Assembly (NCBI RefSeq): GCF_003667705.1
Contig: NZ_CP033019.1
Coordinates: 1,054,001 to 1,118,000, forward strand
Length of the DNA stretch: 64,000 bases
Direction of reading: 5' to 3'
Origin: Janthinobacterium agaricidamnosum
GTDB taxonomy: Bacteria; Pseudomonadota; Gammaproteobacteria; Burkholderiales; Burkholderiaceae_D
Every line of letters starts with the position of its first letter. Positions within the stretch are counted from its first letter, which is position 1. Shown here one piece after another: positions 35,041 to 44,130 of the stretch. Under the pieces are notes generated by a model, which was not told the DNA's origin, made no database searches, and worked only from the letters and a program-made list of their open reading frames with translations. The translations under genes and the position numbers were made by a program.

Positions 35041-36806
35041 GCGCTGTTGACAGGCAAGCGGGCAAGGAAACCGTGAATCTGGGAAACGACGGCCGCGCCT
35101 TCGCCCACGGCGGCGGCGACGCGCTTGGTGGAACCGGCGCGCACGTCGCCGATGGCGAACACGCCCGGCACGCTCGTTTCCAGCGCGGCCCGTTCCGGCA
35201 AGTCCGGAGGCGGGTAGGCTAAATGCGCGCCGTGGCCATGGGCGCGGCATTCGGCGCGCGTGACGTCGAAGCCCGTGCGGATAAAACCCTGCTCGTCGAC
35301 GGCCACGGCGCAGTCGTGCAGCCAGTCCGTGTTCGGATCGGCGCCGACAAACAGGAATACGCGGCGCACGGCGCAATCGCACTCCTTGCCCGTCTGGTTG
35401 TTGCGCCAGCGCACCTCCGTCAAGCCGTCGTCGTCGCCTTCGAGGGCGATGATTTCCGTGTGCGTGTGCAAGGTGATATTGGGCGTGGCGGCGATGCGCT
35501 CGATCAAATAGCTCGACATGCTGGCCGCCAGTCCCTCGCCGCGGATCACCATGTGGACCTTTGCGGCGTGGCTTGAGAGAAACACGGCGGCCTGGCCGGC
35601 CGAGTTGCCGCCGCCCACCAGGATGATTTCTTCCTGCCGGCACAGCTTGGCTTCGATGGGCGAGGCCCAGTAATACACGCCCCGTCCCTCATACGTTTTC
35701 AGGTTGGCCAGCGAGGGGCGGCGGTAGCGCGCGCCGCACGACAGCACCACCGTGCGGGCGCGCACCTGCGTGCCGTCGCACAGCTTGACGCGCAGCGGCC
35801 AGCTGTCGCACAGCAAGTTGGCGGCGCTGGCCGGGGTGGCGATCTCGACGCCGAACTTTTGCGCCTGCACGTAGGCGCGTCCTGCCAGTGCGCGGCCAGA
35901 AATTCCGGTGGGAAAGCCCAAATAATTTTCGATGCGCGCGCTGGCGCCCGCCTGGCCGCCGTACGCGCGCTGCTCGAGCGCCAGCACCGATAGCCCTTCC
36001 GAGGCCGCATACACGGCCGTGGCCAGGCCGGCGGGACCGGCGCCCACCACCAGCACGTCGAAGATCTTGTCGCCGGACAAATCGGGCAGCATGCCCAGGC
36101 AGCGTCCCAGTTCCGCATTGCCGGGATTTTTCATGATCTTGCCGTCTGGACAGACCACCAGCGGCCAATCCTGCGGCGTGGGCTGGTAGCGCCCGGCCAG
36201 CGCGGCGGCGGACGTATCGGTGGCCGGATCGAGCACCGTGTGCGGATGGCCATTGCTCGATAAAAAGCTTTGCAGGTGGAACAGATTGCCATTGCCGCGC
36301 GGGCCCACCAGCACGGGGCCGCCCGAATTCGATTCGATCAGCGCCACGCGGCGCAGGATCAGGGCGCGCACGATGCGTTCGCCCATCTCGGCCTCGGCCA
36401 CGATCAGCGCGCGCAAGGATTCCGAACTGATGTCGAGCAATTCCACCTCGCCCACGGCGCTGCCATTGACGAGGGTAGGGCGGCCGGACAATTGCGCCAC
36501 CTCGGCAATGAAGTGGCCGACGCCCACTTCGCGCAGCACGGACGCCTGCCCCAGCACTTCGTGGCGCGTGATGCTGACCCGCCCGGACAGTATCACCAGC
36601 ATGCCGAAGCTGCTGCTGCCCGCTTCGAACAGCGTTTCGCCGTCGGCAAAGCGCCGCCGCGTGCCGTAGCGCTGCAAGCGCTGCAGTTCGAGCGCATTGA
36701 AGACGGGCGAGATCTGGTGGCTGCGGCCCTGCAAGTCGAGCGTGGCGAACTGGACGGGATCGTCCTGCGTCGTTTCGGGAATGAATTCGGGTGTGCTGCT
36801 GGCCAT
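35037..36806 (-). CDS. FAD-dependent oxidoreductase with N-terminal cyclic-nucleotide-binding domain
   Basis: The product is 589 residues from the ATG at 36806. Residues about 30-150 form a cNMP-binding fold (LFEAGSSSFGMLVILSGRVSI, HFIAEVAQLSGRPTLV). A thioredoxin-reductase-like part follows, with the FAD motif VVGAGPAGLATAVYAASEGL, GGQAGASARIENYLGFP and the NADPH motif LVGGGNSAGQAAVFLS. Where thioredoxin reductase has its redox CxxC, this protein reads GVYYWASPIEAKLC, so the disulfide is absent. It therefore cannot be a classical thioredoxin reductase. A ligand-gated flavoprotein reductase is likely; the substrate is unknown. Confidence 0.85.
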   Translation of the reverse strand: MASSTPEFIPETTQDDPVQFATLDLQGRSHQISPVFNALELQRLQRYGTRRRFADGETLFEAGSSSFGMLVILSGRVSITRHEVLGQASVLREVGVGHFIAEVAQLSGRPTLVNGSAVGEVELLDISSESLRALIVAEAEMGERIVRALILRRVALIESNSGGPVLVGPRGNGNLFHLQSFLSSNGHPHTVLDPATDTSAAALAGRYQPTPQDWPLVVCPDGKIMKNPGNAELGRCLGMLPDLSGDKIFDVLVVGAGPAGLATAVYAASEGLSVLALEQRAYGGQAGASARIENYLGFPTGISGRALAGRAYVQAQKFGVEIATPASAANLLCDSWPLRVKLCDGTQVRARTVVLSCGARYRRPSLANLKTYEGRGVYYWASPIEAKLCRQEEIILVGGGNSAGQAAVFLSSHAAKVHMVIRGEGLAASMSSYLIERIAATPNITLHTHTEIIALEGDDDGLTEVRWRNNQTGKECDCAVRRVFLFVGADPNTDWLHDCAVAVDEQGFIRTGFDVTRAECRAHGHGAHLAYPPPDLPERAALETSVPGVFAIGDVRAGSTKRVAAAVGEGAAVVSQIHGFLARLPVNSA

Positions 36807-37058
36807 GGCGGGTCCGTTCGGAGGCTGAATAAGCAAATAACAAAAATAACTAACAGTGACGAGTCTAGCGCATGCGGCGCGCGCCTGCCGCAATACCCCT
36901 TGCGCACGCCCGGAAATGGCGGGGCGGCAGGCGCCATGCGGCGCGTCGCGGCGCAGCCGCATGCATACGCGGGCCCGGAAGCGGCCGCCGATCAGCGATA
37001 CGCCGTCCAGCATCTCATATTAGAATGGGTCTTTGTTGAATCTACTCAAACAGACACG

Positions 37059-37961
37059 ATGGCTTACAAGACACTTGAAGATACGATAGGCAATACCCCG
37101 CTGGTGCAACTGACGCGCTTGCCGGGTGCCGATGCGCTTGCGCGCAACAACGTCATCCTGGGCAAGCTGGAAGGCAACAATCCGGCCGGCTCCGTGAAGG
37201 ACCGCGCGGCCATGTCCATGCTCAAGCGCGCTGAAGAGCGCGGCGTCATCAAGCCGGGCGATACCCTGATCGAGGCGACCAGCGGCAATACGGGCATCGC
37301 GCTGGCCATGGCCGCCGCTTTGCGCGGTTACAAGATGCTGTTGCTGATGCCCGACAACCTGAGCGTGGAGCGCCGCCAGAGCATGGCCGCCTACGGCGCC
37401 GACATTTTATTGACGCCGAAGACGGGCGGCATGGAGTATGCGCGCGACCTGGCCGAGCAGATGCAGAAGGATGGCCGCGGCGTCATCCTCGACCAGTTCG
37501 CCAACGAAGACAATTCGCGCGCCCACTATGAAAGCACGGGGCCGGAAATCTGGCGCGATACCAATGGCCAGGTCACGCACTTCGTCAGCGCCATGGGCAC
37601 GACGGGCACCATCATGGGCGTGTCGCGCTATTTGAAGGAGCAAAATCCCGCCATCCAGATCATCGGCGCCCAGCCCGAGGAAGGCTCGCAGATTCCCGGC
37701 ATCCGCAAATGGCCGGAAGCGTACTTGCCGAAAATCTACGACAAGTCGCGCGTGGACCAGGTGGAGTACGTGAGCCAGGGCGTGGCCGAGCGCATGGCGC
37801 GCAGCCTGGCGGCGGAAGAGGGCTTGTTTTGCGGCATCTCGGCAGCCGGTGCGTGCGAAATCGCGCTGCGCATCTCGCAAACGGTGGAAAACGCGACCAT
37901 CGTGTTCGTCGTCTGCGACCGTGGCGACAGATATCTGTCCACAGGTGTTTTCCCTGCGTAA
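37059..37961 (+). CDS. cysM: Cysteine synthase B (O-acetylserine/thiosulfate)
   Basis: The product is 300 residues from the ATG at 37059. It starts MAYKTLEDTIGNTPLVQLTR. The PLP lysine lies in NNPAGSVKDRAAMSML near residue 46, the substrate loop is EATSGNTGIALAM, and the phosphate loop is SAMGTTGTIMG. The sequence ILDQFANEDNSRAHYESTGPEIW and a 300-residue length fit CysM rather than CysK. It makes cysteine or S-sulfocysteine. It stands alone, divergent from the flavoprotein gene. Confidence 0.95.
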   Translation: MAYKTLEDTIGNTPLVQLTRLPGADALARNNVILGKLEGNNPAGSVKDRAAMSMLKRAEERGVIKPGDTLIEATSGNTGIALAMAAALRGYKMLLLMPDNLSVERRQSMAAYGADILLTPKTGGMEYARDLAEQMQKDGRGVILDQFANEDNSRAHYESTGPEIWRDTNGQVTHFVSAMGTTGTIMGVSRYLKEQNPAIQIIGAQPEEGSQIPGIRKWPEAYLPKIYDKSRVDQVEYVSQGVAERMARSLAAEEGLFCGISAAGACEIALRISQTVENATIVFVVCDRGDRYLSTGVFPA

Positions 37962-38018
37962 CGGGGAAGGATGTGAAGTGAGGTCGGCCAGAACGGCCTG
38001 AGAACTGCTGGAAATACC

Positions 38019-38039
38019 CCCTCCCCATGGCGGGGAGGG
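38019..38039. terminator. Hairpin between convergent cysM and HTH genes
   Basis: CCCTCCCC and GGGGAGGG around a 5-nt loop, 58 nt after cysM and 22 nt after the end of the convergent HTH gene. No clear T-run on either strand, so strength is uncertain. Confidence 0.45.
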
Positions 38040-38060
38040 AAAACCTGCGAACTGGCAGGA

Positions 38061-38393
38061 TCAGCCTTGTGGCGTTTCGCCTTCTTTTGGCTTGAATTGC
38101 TTGTCGCTGATGCGGAATTTGTTACGACGGTCACCCATCAGGTAACGCAGGTCGCGGATGCTCAGGTCGCTGACTTCGTGCATGCGGATCAGCAGCGATG
38201 CGCCGACCGGCAGGCGGTGGTGGCGAATTTTACTGATGACCGGTGGCGCCACTTCCAGCGCGCGGGACAAGGCTGCGTCGTTTTTCAGGCGCAGGTTTTC
38301 GATCAGGGTATCGAGCAGTCTGTTTGGGTTGTACTGAAGCAGATCGTCGGAGTCCGAATCGCTGTTCATATCAATGCCGACTTGGTTTGTCAT
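38061..38393 (-). CDS. Small helix-turn-helix regulator-like protein
   Basis: The product is 110 residues from the ATG at 38393, preceded by AAGGA at about 11 nt; the frame could extend to 38495. Residues about 24-60 form a helix-turn-helix (LLDTLIENLRLKNDAALSRALEVAPPVISKIRH), in the style of Cro/CI-type or XRE proteins, followed by LPVGASLLIRMHEVSDLSIRDLRYLMGDRR and a basic tail. The last pattern, with RDLR after a helix, is typical of small Oxalobacteraceae regulators, but I know no name for it. It has a good promoter at 38529-38557. The target is unknown. Confidence 0.8.
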   Translation of the reverse strand: MTNQVGIDMNSDSDSDDLLQYNPNRLLDTLIENLRLKNDAALSRALEVAPPVISKIRHHRLPVGASLLIRMHEVSDLSIRDLRYLMGDRRNKFRISDKQFKPKEGETPQG

Positions 38394-38528
38394 GATGTTA
38401 TTGTTCCTTCTGTAGTTGCACTGCAAAGTAAAAAACACTCGGAGCTCGCTCTTGCTGCGTTCATGTTCATTCTTTACTAAAAGGAACGAATTCACACACG
38501 GTACGATCCGGGATACAGTTTTTCATGA

Positions 38529-38557
38529 TATATACACAATTGTACAACAGGATTCAA
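38529..38557 (-). promoter_or_regulatory. Promoter of the HTH gene
   Basis: On the minus strand TTGAAT and TATATA are separated by 17 nt. The start would be about 130 nt before the HTH ATG. The 440-bp AT-rich stretch 38394-38831 contains nothing else I can support. Confidence 0.6.
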
Positions 38558-38831
38558 TTTCAGGCGGGAAAGCCCGCTAATCTTGCTTTGTACAGAACCG
38601 GTGTTGTCTAGCTGCAACACCTATTTATTCTTTATTATGCTCTATGATAGAGCAAAAATTGTACTTTGACAAAAGTTAAGTATAAAACCACTACTGCATC
38701 CCGTGCCGCACAAAGGCTGGCGAGCGAGGCTGGCACATGTTATCGGCCCCACCATAGACCTGTTTGCCGGTCGCTTCAACATCGCTTACGCTTTCTTACA
38801 AGTAATATTATAACTTTACACTGACTTTCGG

Positions 38832-39989
38832 TTAGCGTGCGCGCACTTGACTGATGGCCTTGCCCAGGTCAATCACTGACATGGCATAAAAATAACTTCT
38901 GTTGTACTGAGTTATAGCAAAGAAGTTATTGGTTGCCAAGTGATACTCAGTTGCTTCTGAACCATTTTGTAAATCGATCAAGCCAAACAACATGTTCTGG
39001 GGCGTGGCCACGACGGTACTCACGCCGGCTTCCTGCAATTCTCCCAGCCGGTATTTGGCTTGCAAGCCCTGGCCGACGAACTTTTCCCACGTGCGGCTGG
39101 CCGACACGGTGACGGGATACGTACTGATGGCCGGGTCGTCGCGCCGCCAGCCATGTTCGACGAGGAAATGCGCGACGCTGCCGATGGCGTCGGCCGTGGA
39201 ATTACGCAGGTCGATATGGCCATCGCCATCGAAGTCCACCGCATATTTCATGATGCTGCTGGGCATGAATTGAGGCAGGCCGATGGCGCCCGCATACGAG
39301 CCGAGCAGGGTCAAGGGATCGATGCCATCCTTGCGCGCGTACAACAGCGCGTTTTCCAGTTCTCCCTTGAAAAATTCCATGCGCGCGGCGCGGGTCGGGC
39401 TGTCCGGATAGGAAAACGCCAGGGTCGTCAGCGCGTCGAGCACGCGGAAACGGCCCGTATTGCGTCCGTACACGGTTTCCACGCCGATGATGCCGACGAT
39501 GATCTCGGCCGGCACGCCATATTCGCGCTCGGCGCGCGCCAGCGCTTCCGCATTCTCTTCCCAGAATTTCACGCCCGCATTGATGCGCACCGGCTCGATG
39601 AAGCGGGCGCTGTACGCTTGCCAGTTCTTCGGCTTGCCGGGCGGCGCCGGCTTCATCAGCTGCACGGTCGACTCGACATAGCGCACCTTGCCGATCAGGG
39701 TATCGAGCCCGGCGCGGTCAAAGCCATGCTTGGCGGACATGTCGTCGAGGAAGGCGCGTACTTCTTTCCAGTTGGCATAGTCGACAAACTCGCCTTCGAA
39801 GTCGAATTTTGCCGGTGCTTTCTTGGCTGTCGCCTTGGCGGGCGGGGCCTTGGCCGCGCGCACGGCGCGGGCGCGGTCGGCAGCGGAAATATGGCTGTTT
39901 TCCCCAGCGTGCGCGGTCGTCAGGCACAGGGGAAGGGAGAGGAGCAGGGACAGGGCGGAGGTTTTGATCGGTAACAAGGAGCGTCTCAT
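38832..39989 (-). CDS. mltB: Lytic murein transglycosylase B
   Basis: The product is 385 residues from the ATG at 39989, which overlaps the transglutaminase stop (ATGA); an ATG two codons upstream is also possible. A signal peptide ends around residue 28 (LCLTTAHAG). An Ala/Lys-rich linker is followed by the MltB catalytic domain with the catalytic glutamate in IVGIIGVETVYGRNTG, then the GSYAGAIGLPQFMPSSIM block and a C-terminal domain. There is no lipobox cysteine, so this is a soluble or secreted form. It cuts peptidoglycan to 1,6-anhydro products. It ends a moxR operon. Confidence 0.92.
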   Translation of the reverse strand: MRRSLLPIKTSALSLLLSLPLCLTTAHAGENSHISAADRARAVRAAKAPPAKATAKKAPAKFDFEGEFVDYANWKEVRAFLDDMSAKHGFDRAGLDTLIGKVRYVESTVQLMKPAPPGKPKNWQAYSARFIEPVRINAGVKFWEENAEALARAEREYGVPAEIIVGIIGVETVYGRNTGRFRVLDALTTLAFSYPDSPTRAARMEFFKGELENALLYARKDGIDPLTLLGSYAGAIGLPQFMPSSIMKYAVDFDGDGHIDLRNSTADAIGSVAHFLVEHGWRRDDPAISTYPVTVSASRTWEKFVGQGLQAKYRLGELQEAGVSTVVATPQNMLFGLIDLQNGSEATEYHLATNNFFAITQYNRSYFYAMSVIDLGKAISQVRAR

Positions 39990-42007
39990 CGGCATTGGGT
40001 TAACAGGCGGCGCAAGCTGCGCCGCGCGCGGAGTTGTTCGTCTGGGTGGGCATTACCATACTTCATCGCGGCATAGATTGCCAGAAACTGTGCGGTGGCG
40101 GCGTGCGCCTCTTGTGTGGCCTTGCCTGCGGCCAACCGTGCAGCATAACCGTGCGGACCTTCATGCGGCGCACGGCTGTAGCCGCGCCGCGCCTGCTGGC
40201 GGCAAAATTGTGCGTACAGGGCGTCGAGCGGATCGCCTTGCCGCGCCTGCCGCCACCAGACCAGACCACCGGCCACGGCGGACAGCACGGCCAGCACGGC
40301 GCAAGCGACTGCCAGCTGCTTCGCTGGCAAGTTTTTCAAGTGATCGAGCATGGCGCGCTGGCGCTGCGGCGTGGTGTCGAGTACCCAGCTGCTCCAGGCG
40401 TGCTCGGCCTGCTGCCATTGCTGGCGCCAGGCGGCAAGCGCCCCGTGCGCGCCGCCGTCGAGGCCGGCCAGGGCGCGCCACGCCGTCAGCGGCGACGGGG
40501 GCGGCGGCAGGGCGGCGTCAAGGTTGCGCTCCGTGCGCAGGGGCGCGACGGCGCCCGTGGGATCGATGCGCACCCAGCCCCGGCCCGCCAGCCACACTTC
40601 GCTCCAGGCGTGGGCGTCGGACTGGCGCACCGTCAGGCTGGCGCCGTCACTGTTGCGTGCGCCGCCCTGGTAACCGGTGACGACGCGCGCGGGAATGCCC
40701 ATGGCGCGCATCAGCACGACAAAGCTGCCCGCGTAATGTTCGCAAAAGCCCGCCTGCGTGCGAAACAGGAAGTCGTCGACGCCATGCTTGCCCAGCAGCG
40801 GCGGCTGCAGGGTGTAGCGGAAGGGCGCGCGGCGGAAGTGCTCGAGCACGGCGGCGACGGCGTCGGCGGGCGCCAGCGCATGCGCGCCGCTGCCGCGCAG
40901 GGCACGGGCCCAGGCCACGCTGCGCGGATTGCTGCCTGCGGGCAAGGCCAGCCATGGCTGTTGCTGCGCGGCCGACAAGCCGGCCTGCAGCCGGTAGCGC
41001 GCTTGGGAACTGGCGCGGTAACGCACGGTCGAAGTAATGGGCTGTATGGTCAGCACTTCCAGCGCCGACGACACGACATACGGGTTACCGGGCAAGCGTT
41101 CGATGCTGCGCGGCACGTCAAGCGCGAAGATGCGCCGCTGGCCGCTCGCCTGCAAGGTGACTTCGTATTGGCTGGGCTGGCCTTGCAGCGCGATGTCGAT
41201 GCGGCTATCGCTGGCAGGCGCGCGCCCCTTTGCCCCCCTGCGCGTCCAGGTGGCGCCGTCGAAGTCGCCCAGCACCACGGCGCGCCAATACAGCTGGTCT
41301 TGCGGCGGGATCGGCGTGCTGAAACGGGCCGTAAAGACAGGGTCGCTTGACAGGGCCAGCGAGGCGATGGCGCCCGGCTGCATGCTGTCGGACAAGCCCG
41401 TGTGCGCCTGCGCGTCTTCTGGTGAGGCGCCCCACAGGGGGCCGTCGACGCGCGGCACGGCAAGAAACATGATGGCCGACAGGGGGACGGCCAGTGCCAG
41501 CATGCGCCCCAGTAAATTTAACCGTTGCGCCAGGCGGGGCTGCACGGCGCCGTACTGGGCCGACAGCAGGGCGGCCAGCAGGACGATGACGGTGGCCAGC
41601 ATCCAGGCAGCGCTGAGGATGCCTTGCGTATGGAAAAAGTTCGCCAGCAGAAGGAAAAAACTGAGGAAGACGAAGACGAAGATGTCGCGCCGGCCATGCA
41701 TTTCCAGCGACTTCAAGGCCAGCAGCAAGGCCAGCATGGCCACGCCGGGATCGCGTCCCAGCACGGTGCCATAGCTGGCGTAGACGCCGGCAATGCCGAG
41801 CAGGGCCAGCGGCGCAAGCAGCGTTAGCTGCGGCTGGCGCCTGCCCCGCACGGTAATGACGGCGCGCCACAGCAGCAGGGCGGCGCTTGCCATCGACAAC
41901 CATGGGGGCAGGTGCAGCGCGTGCGGCGCCAGCACCATGGCGGCCGCCAGCAACAGCAGCACAATGTCGGCTTTCTCGCGCGGCAAGCTGTTGAACCAGC
42001 GGATCAT
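39986..42007 (-). CDS. Membrane-bound transglutaminase-like protein (TgpA family)
   Basis: The product is 673 residues from the ATG at 42007 (ATGA overlap with DUF58). At least five N-terminal membrane segments (for example ADIVLLLLAAAMVLAP and FVFVFLSFFLLLANF) come before a periplasmic transglutaminase core. The catalytic triad is visible as Cys in QAGFCEHYAGSFV, His in SDAHAWSEVWL and Asp in WVRIDPTGAV, in correct order. A further transmembrane segment and cytosolic C-terminal tail follow. TgpA of Pseudomonas aeruginosa is essential and is encoded next to MoxR and DUF58 genes. The substrate is unknown. Confidence 0.88.
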   Translation of the reverse strand: MIRWFNSLPREKADIVLLLLAAAMVLAPHALHLPPWLSMASAALLLWRAVITVRGRRQPQLTLLAPLALLGIAGVYASYGTVLGRDPGVAMLALLLALKSLEMHGRRDIFVFVFLSFFLLLANFFHTQGILSAAWMLATVIVLLAALLSAQYGAVQPRLAQRLNLLGRMLALAVPLSAIMFLAVPRVDGPLWGASPEDAQAHTGLSDSMQPGAIASLALSSDPVFTARFSTPIPPQDQLYWRAVVLGDFDGATWTRRGAKGRAPASDSRIDIALQGQPSQYEVTLQASGQRRIFALDVPRSIERLPGNPYVVSSALEVLTIQPITSTVRYRASSQARYRLQAGLSAAQQQPWLALPAGSNPRSVAWARALRGSGAHALAPADAVAAVLEHFRRAPFRYTLQPPLLGKHGVDDFLFRTQAGFCEHYAGSFVVLMRAMGIPARVVTGYQGGARNSDGASLTVRQSDAHAWSEVWLAGRGWVRIDPTGAVAPLRTERNLDAALPPPPSPLTAWRALAGLDGGAHGALAAWRQQWQQAEHAWSSWVLDTTPQRQRAMLDHLKNLPAKQLAVACAVLAVLSAVAGGLVWWRQARQGDPLDALYAQFCRQQARRGYSRAPHEGPHGYAARLAAGKATQEAHAATAQFLAIYAAMKYGNAHPDEQLRARRSLRRLLTQCR

Positions 42008-42990
42008 GGTGACTCCTTGCTGGGAGGTAAGTCGTGCAGGGCCAGTGCGCGCAAACAGGCGTCGCGCTGGCTGGCGCCCAAGGCCGGTGCCAAGGTCAGC
42101 GCGCCCAGGCGCAAGCCATATGACAAGCCCGTGCGTTCCGCCTGCAGCACCCAGGCGGCCAGGCGCGACAGGCGCGCTTCCGGCGCCAGCGCGTGCAGCG
42201 AGGCGTGCTCGAACACGATGCTGCCATGGGATGCGCCTGCCGGCGCGTCGGCGGCAGGCTGGAATTGCTTGCTGAATACGTGCTCGCCGTCGTGGCGGGC
42301 GATCTGGCGCCAGGCCAGGCGGTGCAAGGGATCGCCTGGCCGGTAGGCGCGCACGCCGGCCAGTTCCAGGCTGCCATCGGGCGAGTCTGGCTGCCGTGCC
42401 TGCTTTGCCGGCCGCACCGTGAAGGCAGGCAAGGGCAGCGGCGGCGCACCCTGTTCTGGCTGCGGATACACGAGCACGCGCGCCTCGGGCTGCCAGTGGC
42501 ACCATGCCACAAACAGGCCCAGCGGAAAACTGCCGGACAGGCGCACGGAGGGCGCATCGAGCCAGCCGCGTTGCCGCGCCGTTACGACGATGCTGACGGC
42601 CGTTTCCCCGTGGGCGGCGATGTCGGCCAGGCTGGGTGCTGCCGCCACACCGCTGATGGCAAGGTGGATCGCATGGCGCGGGCGCGCGCTGCGGTTGATC
42701 AGGTGCAAGGTGAACGAGGCGTGGCTGCCCGCGAACACGGGGCTGCCCGGCGTGGCGGCCAAGGCCAGGCCCGCCAGGTTGCGGCTGGCAAACAGCATGT
42801 CGGCGATGGCGCAGGCGGCGGCGAAATACGTGAGCGCATAACCGAGGCCCAGGCGGTAATTGACGGCGGCGATCCACAGTGCCAGCAGCAGCGCGGCAAA
42901 CGCCAGACCCGCGCGCGAAGGGCGGATGTGCACGCGCTGCGCGCCCAGCCAGGGACGCGCCGGCAGCCAAGAGATATTGCGCCAGCGCAT
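42004..42990 (-). CDS. DUF58 domain protein
   Basis: The product is 328 residues. Two N-terminal membrane segments (GLAFAALLLALWIAAV, LGYALTYFAAACAIADML) are followed by a beta-rich region and the DUF58 core with SLELAGVRAYRPGDPLHRLAWRQIARH, the hallmark YxxGDxxRxIxW pattern. Near the C-terminus is a VWA-like part. DUF58 proteins partner MoxR-type ATPases, as here: moxR lies 5 nt upstream and the transglutaminase gene overlaps downstream. The function is probably in envelope or cell-wall assembly. Confidence 0.9.
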   Translation of the reverse strand: MRWRNISWLPARPWLGAQRVHIRPSRAGLAFAALLLALWIAAVNYRLGLGYALTYFAAACAIADMLFASRNLAGLALAATPGSPVFAGSHASFTLHLINRSARPRHAIHLAISGVAAAPSLADIAAHGETAVSIVVTARQRGWLDAPSVRLSGSFPLGLFVAWCHWQPEARVLVYPQPEQGAPPLPLPAFTVRPAKQARQPDSPDGSLELAGVRAYRPGDPLHRLAWRQIARHDGEHVFSKQFQPAADAPAGASHGSIVFEHASLHALAPEARLSRLAAWVLQAERTGLSYGLRLGALTLAPALGASQRDACLRALALHDLPPSKESP

Positions 42991-42995
42991 GCCGC

Positions 42996-43904
42996 TCAGA
43001 CGGGAATGCTCAACAGCATGTGCTGCAGCAGCGCGCGGCTATCCAGCGAGCCTTGCGCCGCATGCAGGCGGTGGGCGCAGACGGGCAGCAGCACGGCTTG
43101 CACATCGTCGGGCGTGACGTGGTCGCGTCCGGCCAGCGCGGCCCAGGCGCGCGCCGCCTGCAGCAGGGCCAGCGCGGCGCGCGGGCTCAGGCCATCGGCA
43201 AACACGCCCGGCGCGCGCGTGGCATGCACGAGGGCCAGCACGTAGTCGACGACGGCGGCCGAGGCGTGGATGGCGCGCAGGCCCGCTTGCGCCTGCAGCA
43301 ATTCTTCCGCGTTCATGACGGCAGGCAAGGTGTGCAGCATGGCGCGGCGGTCGGCGCCCAGCAGCAGCGCCCTTTCCGCGGCCGCATCGGGGTAGCCCAG
43401 GGTGACGCACATGAGAAAACGGTCGAGCTGCGATTCTGGCAGGGGGAAGGTGCCCAGCTGGTGCGCGCAGTTCTGCGTGGCGATGACGAAAAACGGCTGC
43501 GGCAGCGCATGCGTGACGCCGTCGAGCGTCACTTGCCGCTCTTCCATCGCTTCGAGCAGGCCCGATTGCGTCTTCGGCGTGGCGCGGTTGATCTCGTCGG
43601 CCAGCAGCACTTGCGTGAACAGGGGGCCGGGATGAAAGAGGAAGCTGCCGCTGCCCCGGTCATACACGCTCATGCCGGCCACATCGGCGGGCAGCAGGTC
43701 GCTGGTGAATTGCTGGCGCTTCCATTGCAGGCCCAGCGAGATGGCCAGCGCATGGGCCAGGGTTGTCTTGCCCACGCCGGGCACGTCTTCGATCAGCAGG
43801 TGGCCGCCGGCCAGCACGCAGGCGAGGGCCTGGCGGATCTGCAAGTGTTTGCCGACGAGAACTTCGCCGATCTGCTGTGCGGCCTGGTGTATTTTCGAAA
43901 ACAT
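42996..43904 (-). CDS. MoxR-family AAA+ ATPase
   Basis: The product is 302 residues with Walker A PGVGKTTLAHAL (residues 42-48), Walker B LADEINRATPKTQSGLLEAMEE (101-106) and the sensor pattern PFFVIATQNC. PLPESQLDRFLM is the family's arginine-finger region. MoxR ATPases act as chaperones that load or activate partner proteins with VWA or DUF58 domains. It heads the operon moxR-DUF58-transglutaminase-mltB, all with short or overlapping junctions. The promoter lies in 43905-44130, shared with the divergent HDAC-like gene. Confidence 0.92.
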   Translation of the reverse strand: MFSKIHQAAQQIGEVLVGKHLQIRQALACVLAGGHLLIEDVPGVGKTTLAHALAISLGLQWKRQQFTSDLLPADVAGMSVYDRGSGSFLFHPGPLFTQVLLADEINRATPKTQSGLLEAMEERQVTLDGVTHALPQPFFVIATQNCAHQLGTFPLPESQLDRFLMCVTLGYPDAAAERALLLGADRRAMLHTLPAVMNAEELLQAQAGLRAIHASAAVVDYVLALVHATRAPGVFADGLSPRAALALLQAARAWAALAGRDHVTPDDVQAVLLPVCAHRLHAAQGSLDSRALLQHMLLSIPV

Positions 43905-44130
43905 GCTATTTCTATCACAGTAAGTCGGATTATTTAATTTACAATCGCTTTGGCCAGGTCAAACCGCGCCGCCCGCCCGTTGCGCGCACGTGGTAGATTA
44001 GAGAGGCAGCAAGGACGGCAAGGGCGGCACAGACCAGCCAGTGATTTTATGCGAGAACGCGCAGGGCGAACAGGAATGCCATGCAGTGTTCCCGGAGAAT
44101 GGACAGAGACAGAGGTAACCAGTACAGCGC

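Noticed and set aside
36270..37058. Upstream extension of the cysM frame
   Set aside because: It is antisense to the flavoprotein gene; CysM starts with MAYKTLEDTIGNTPLVQL at 37059.
42008..42970. N-terminal extension of the transglutaminase frame to 994 residues
   Set aside because: It overlaps the DUF58 gene completely; its residues are low-complexity Arg/Ala and the ATG at 42007 in an ATGA junction starts a normal TgpA N-terminus.
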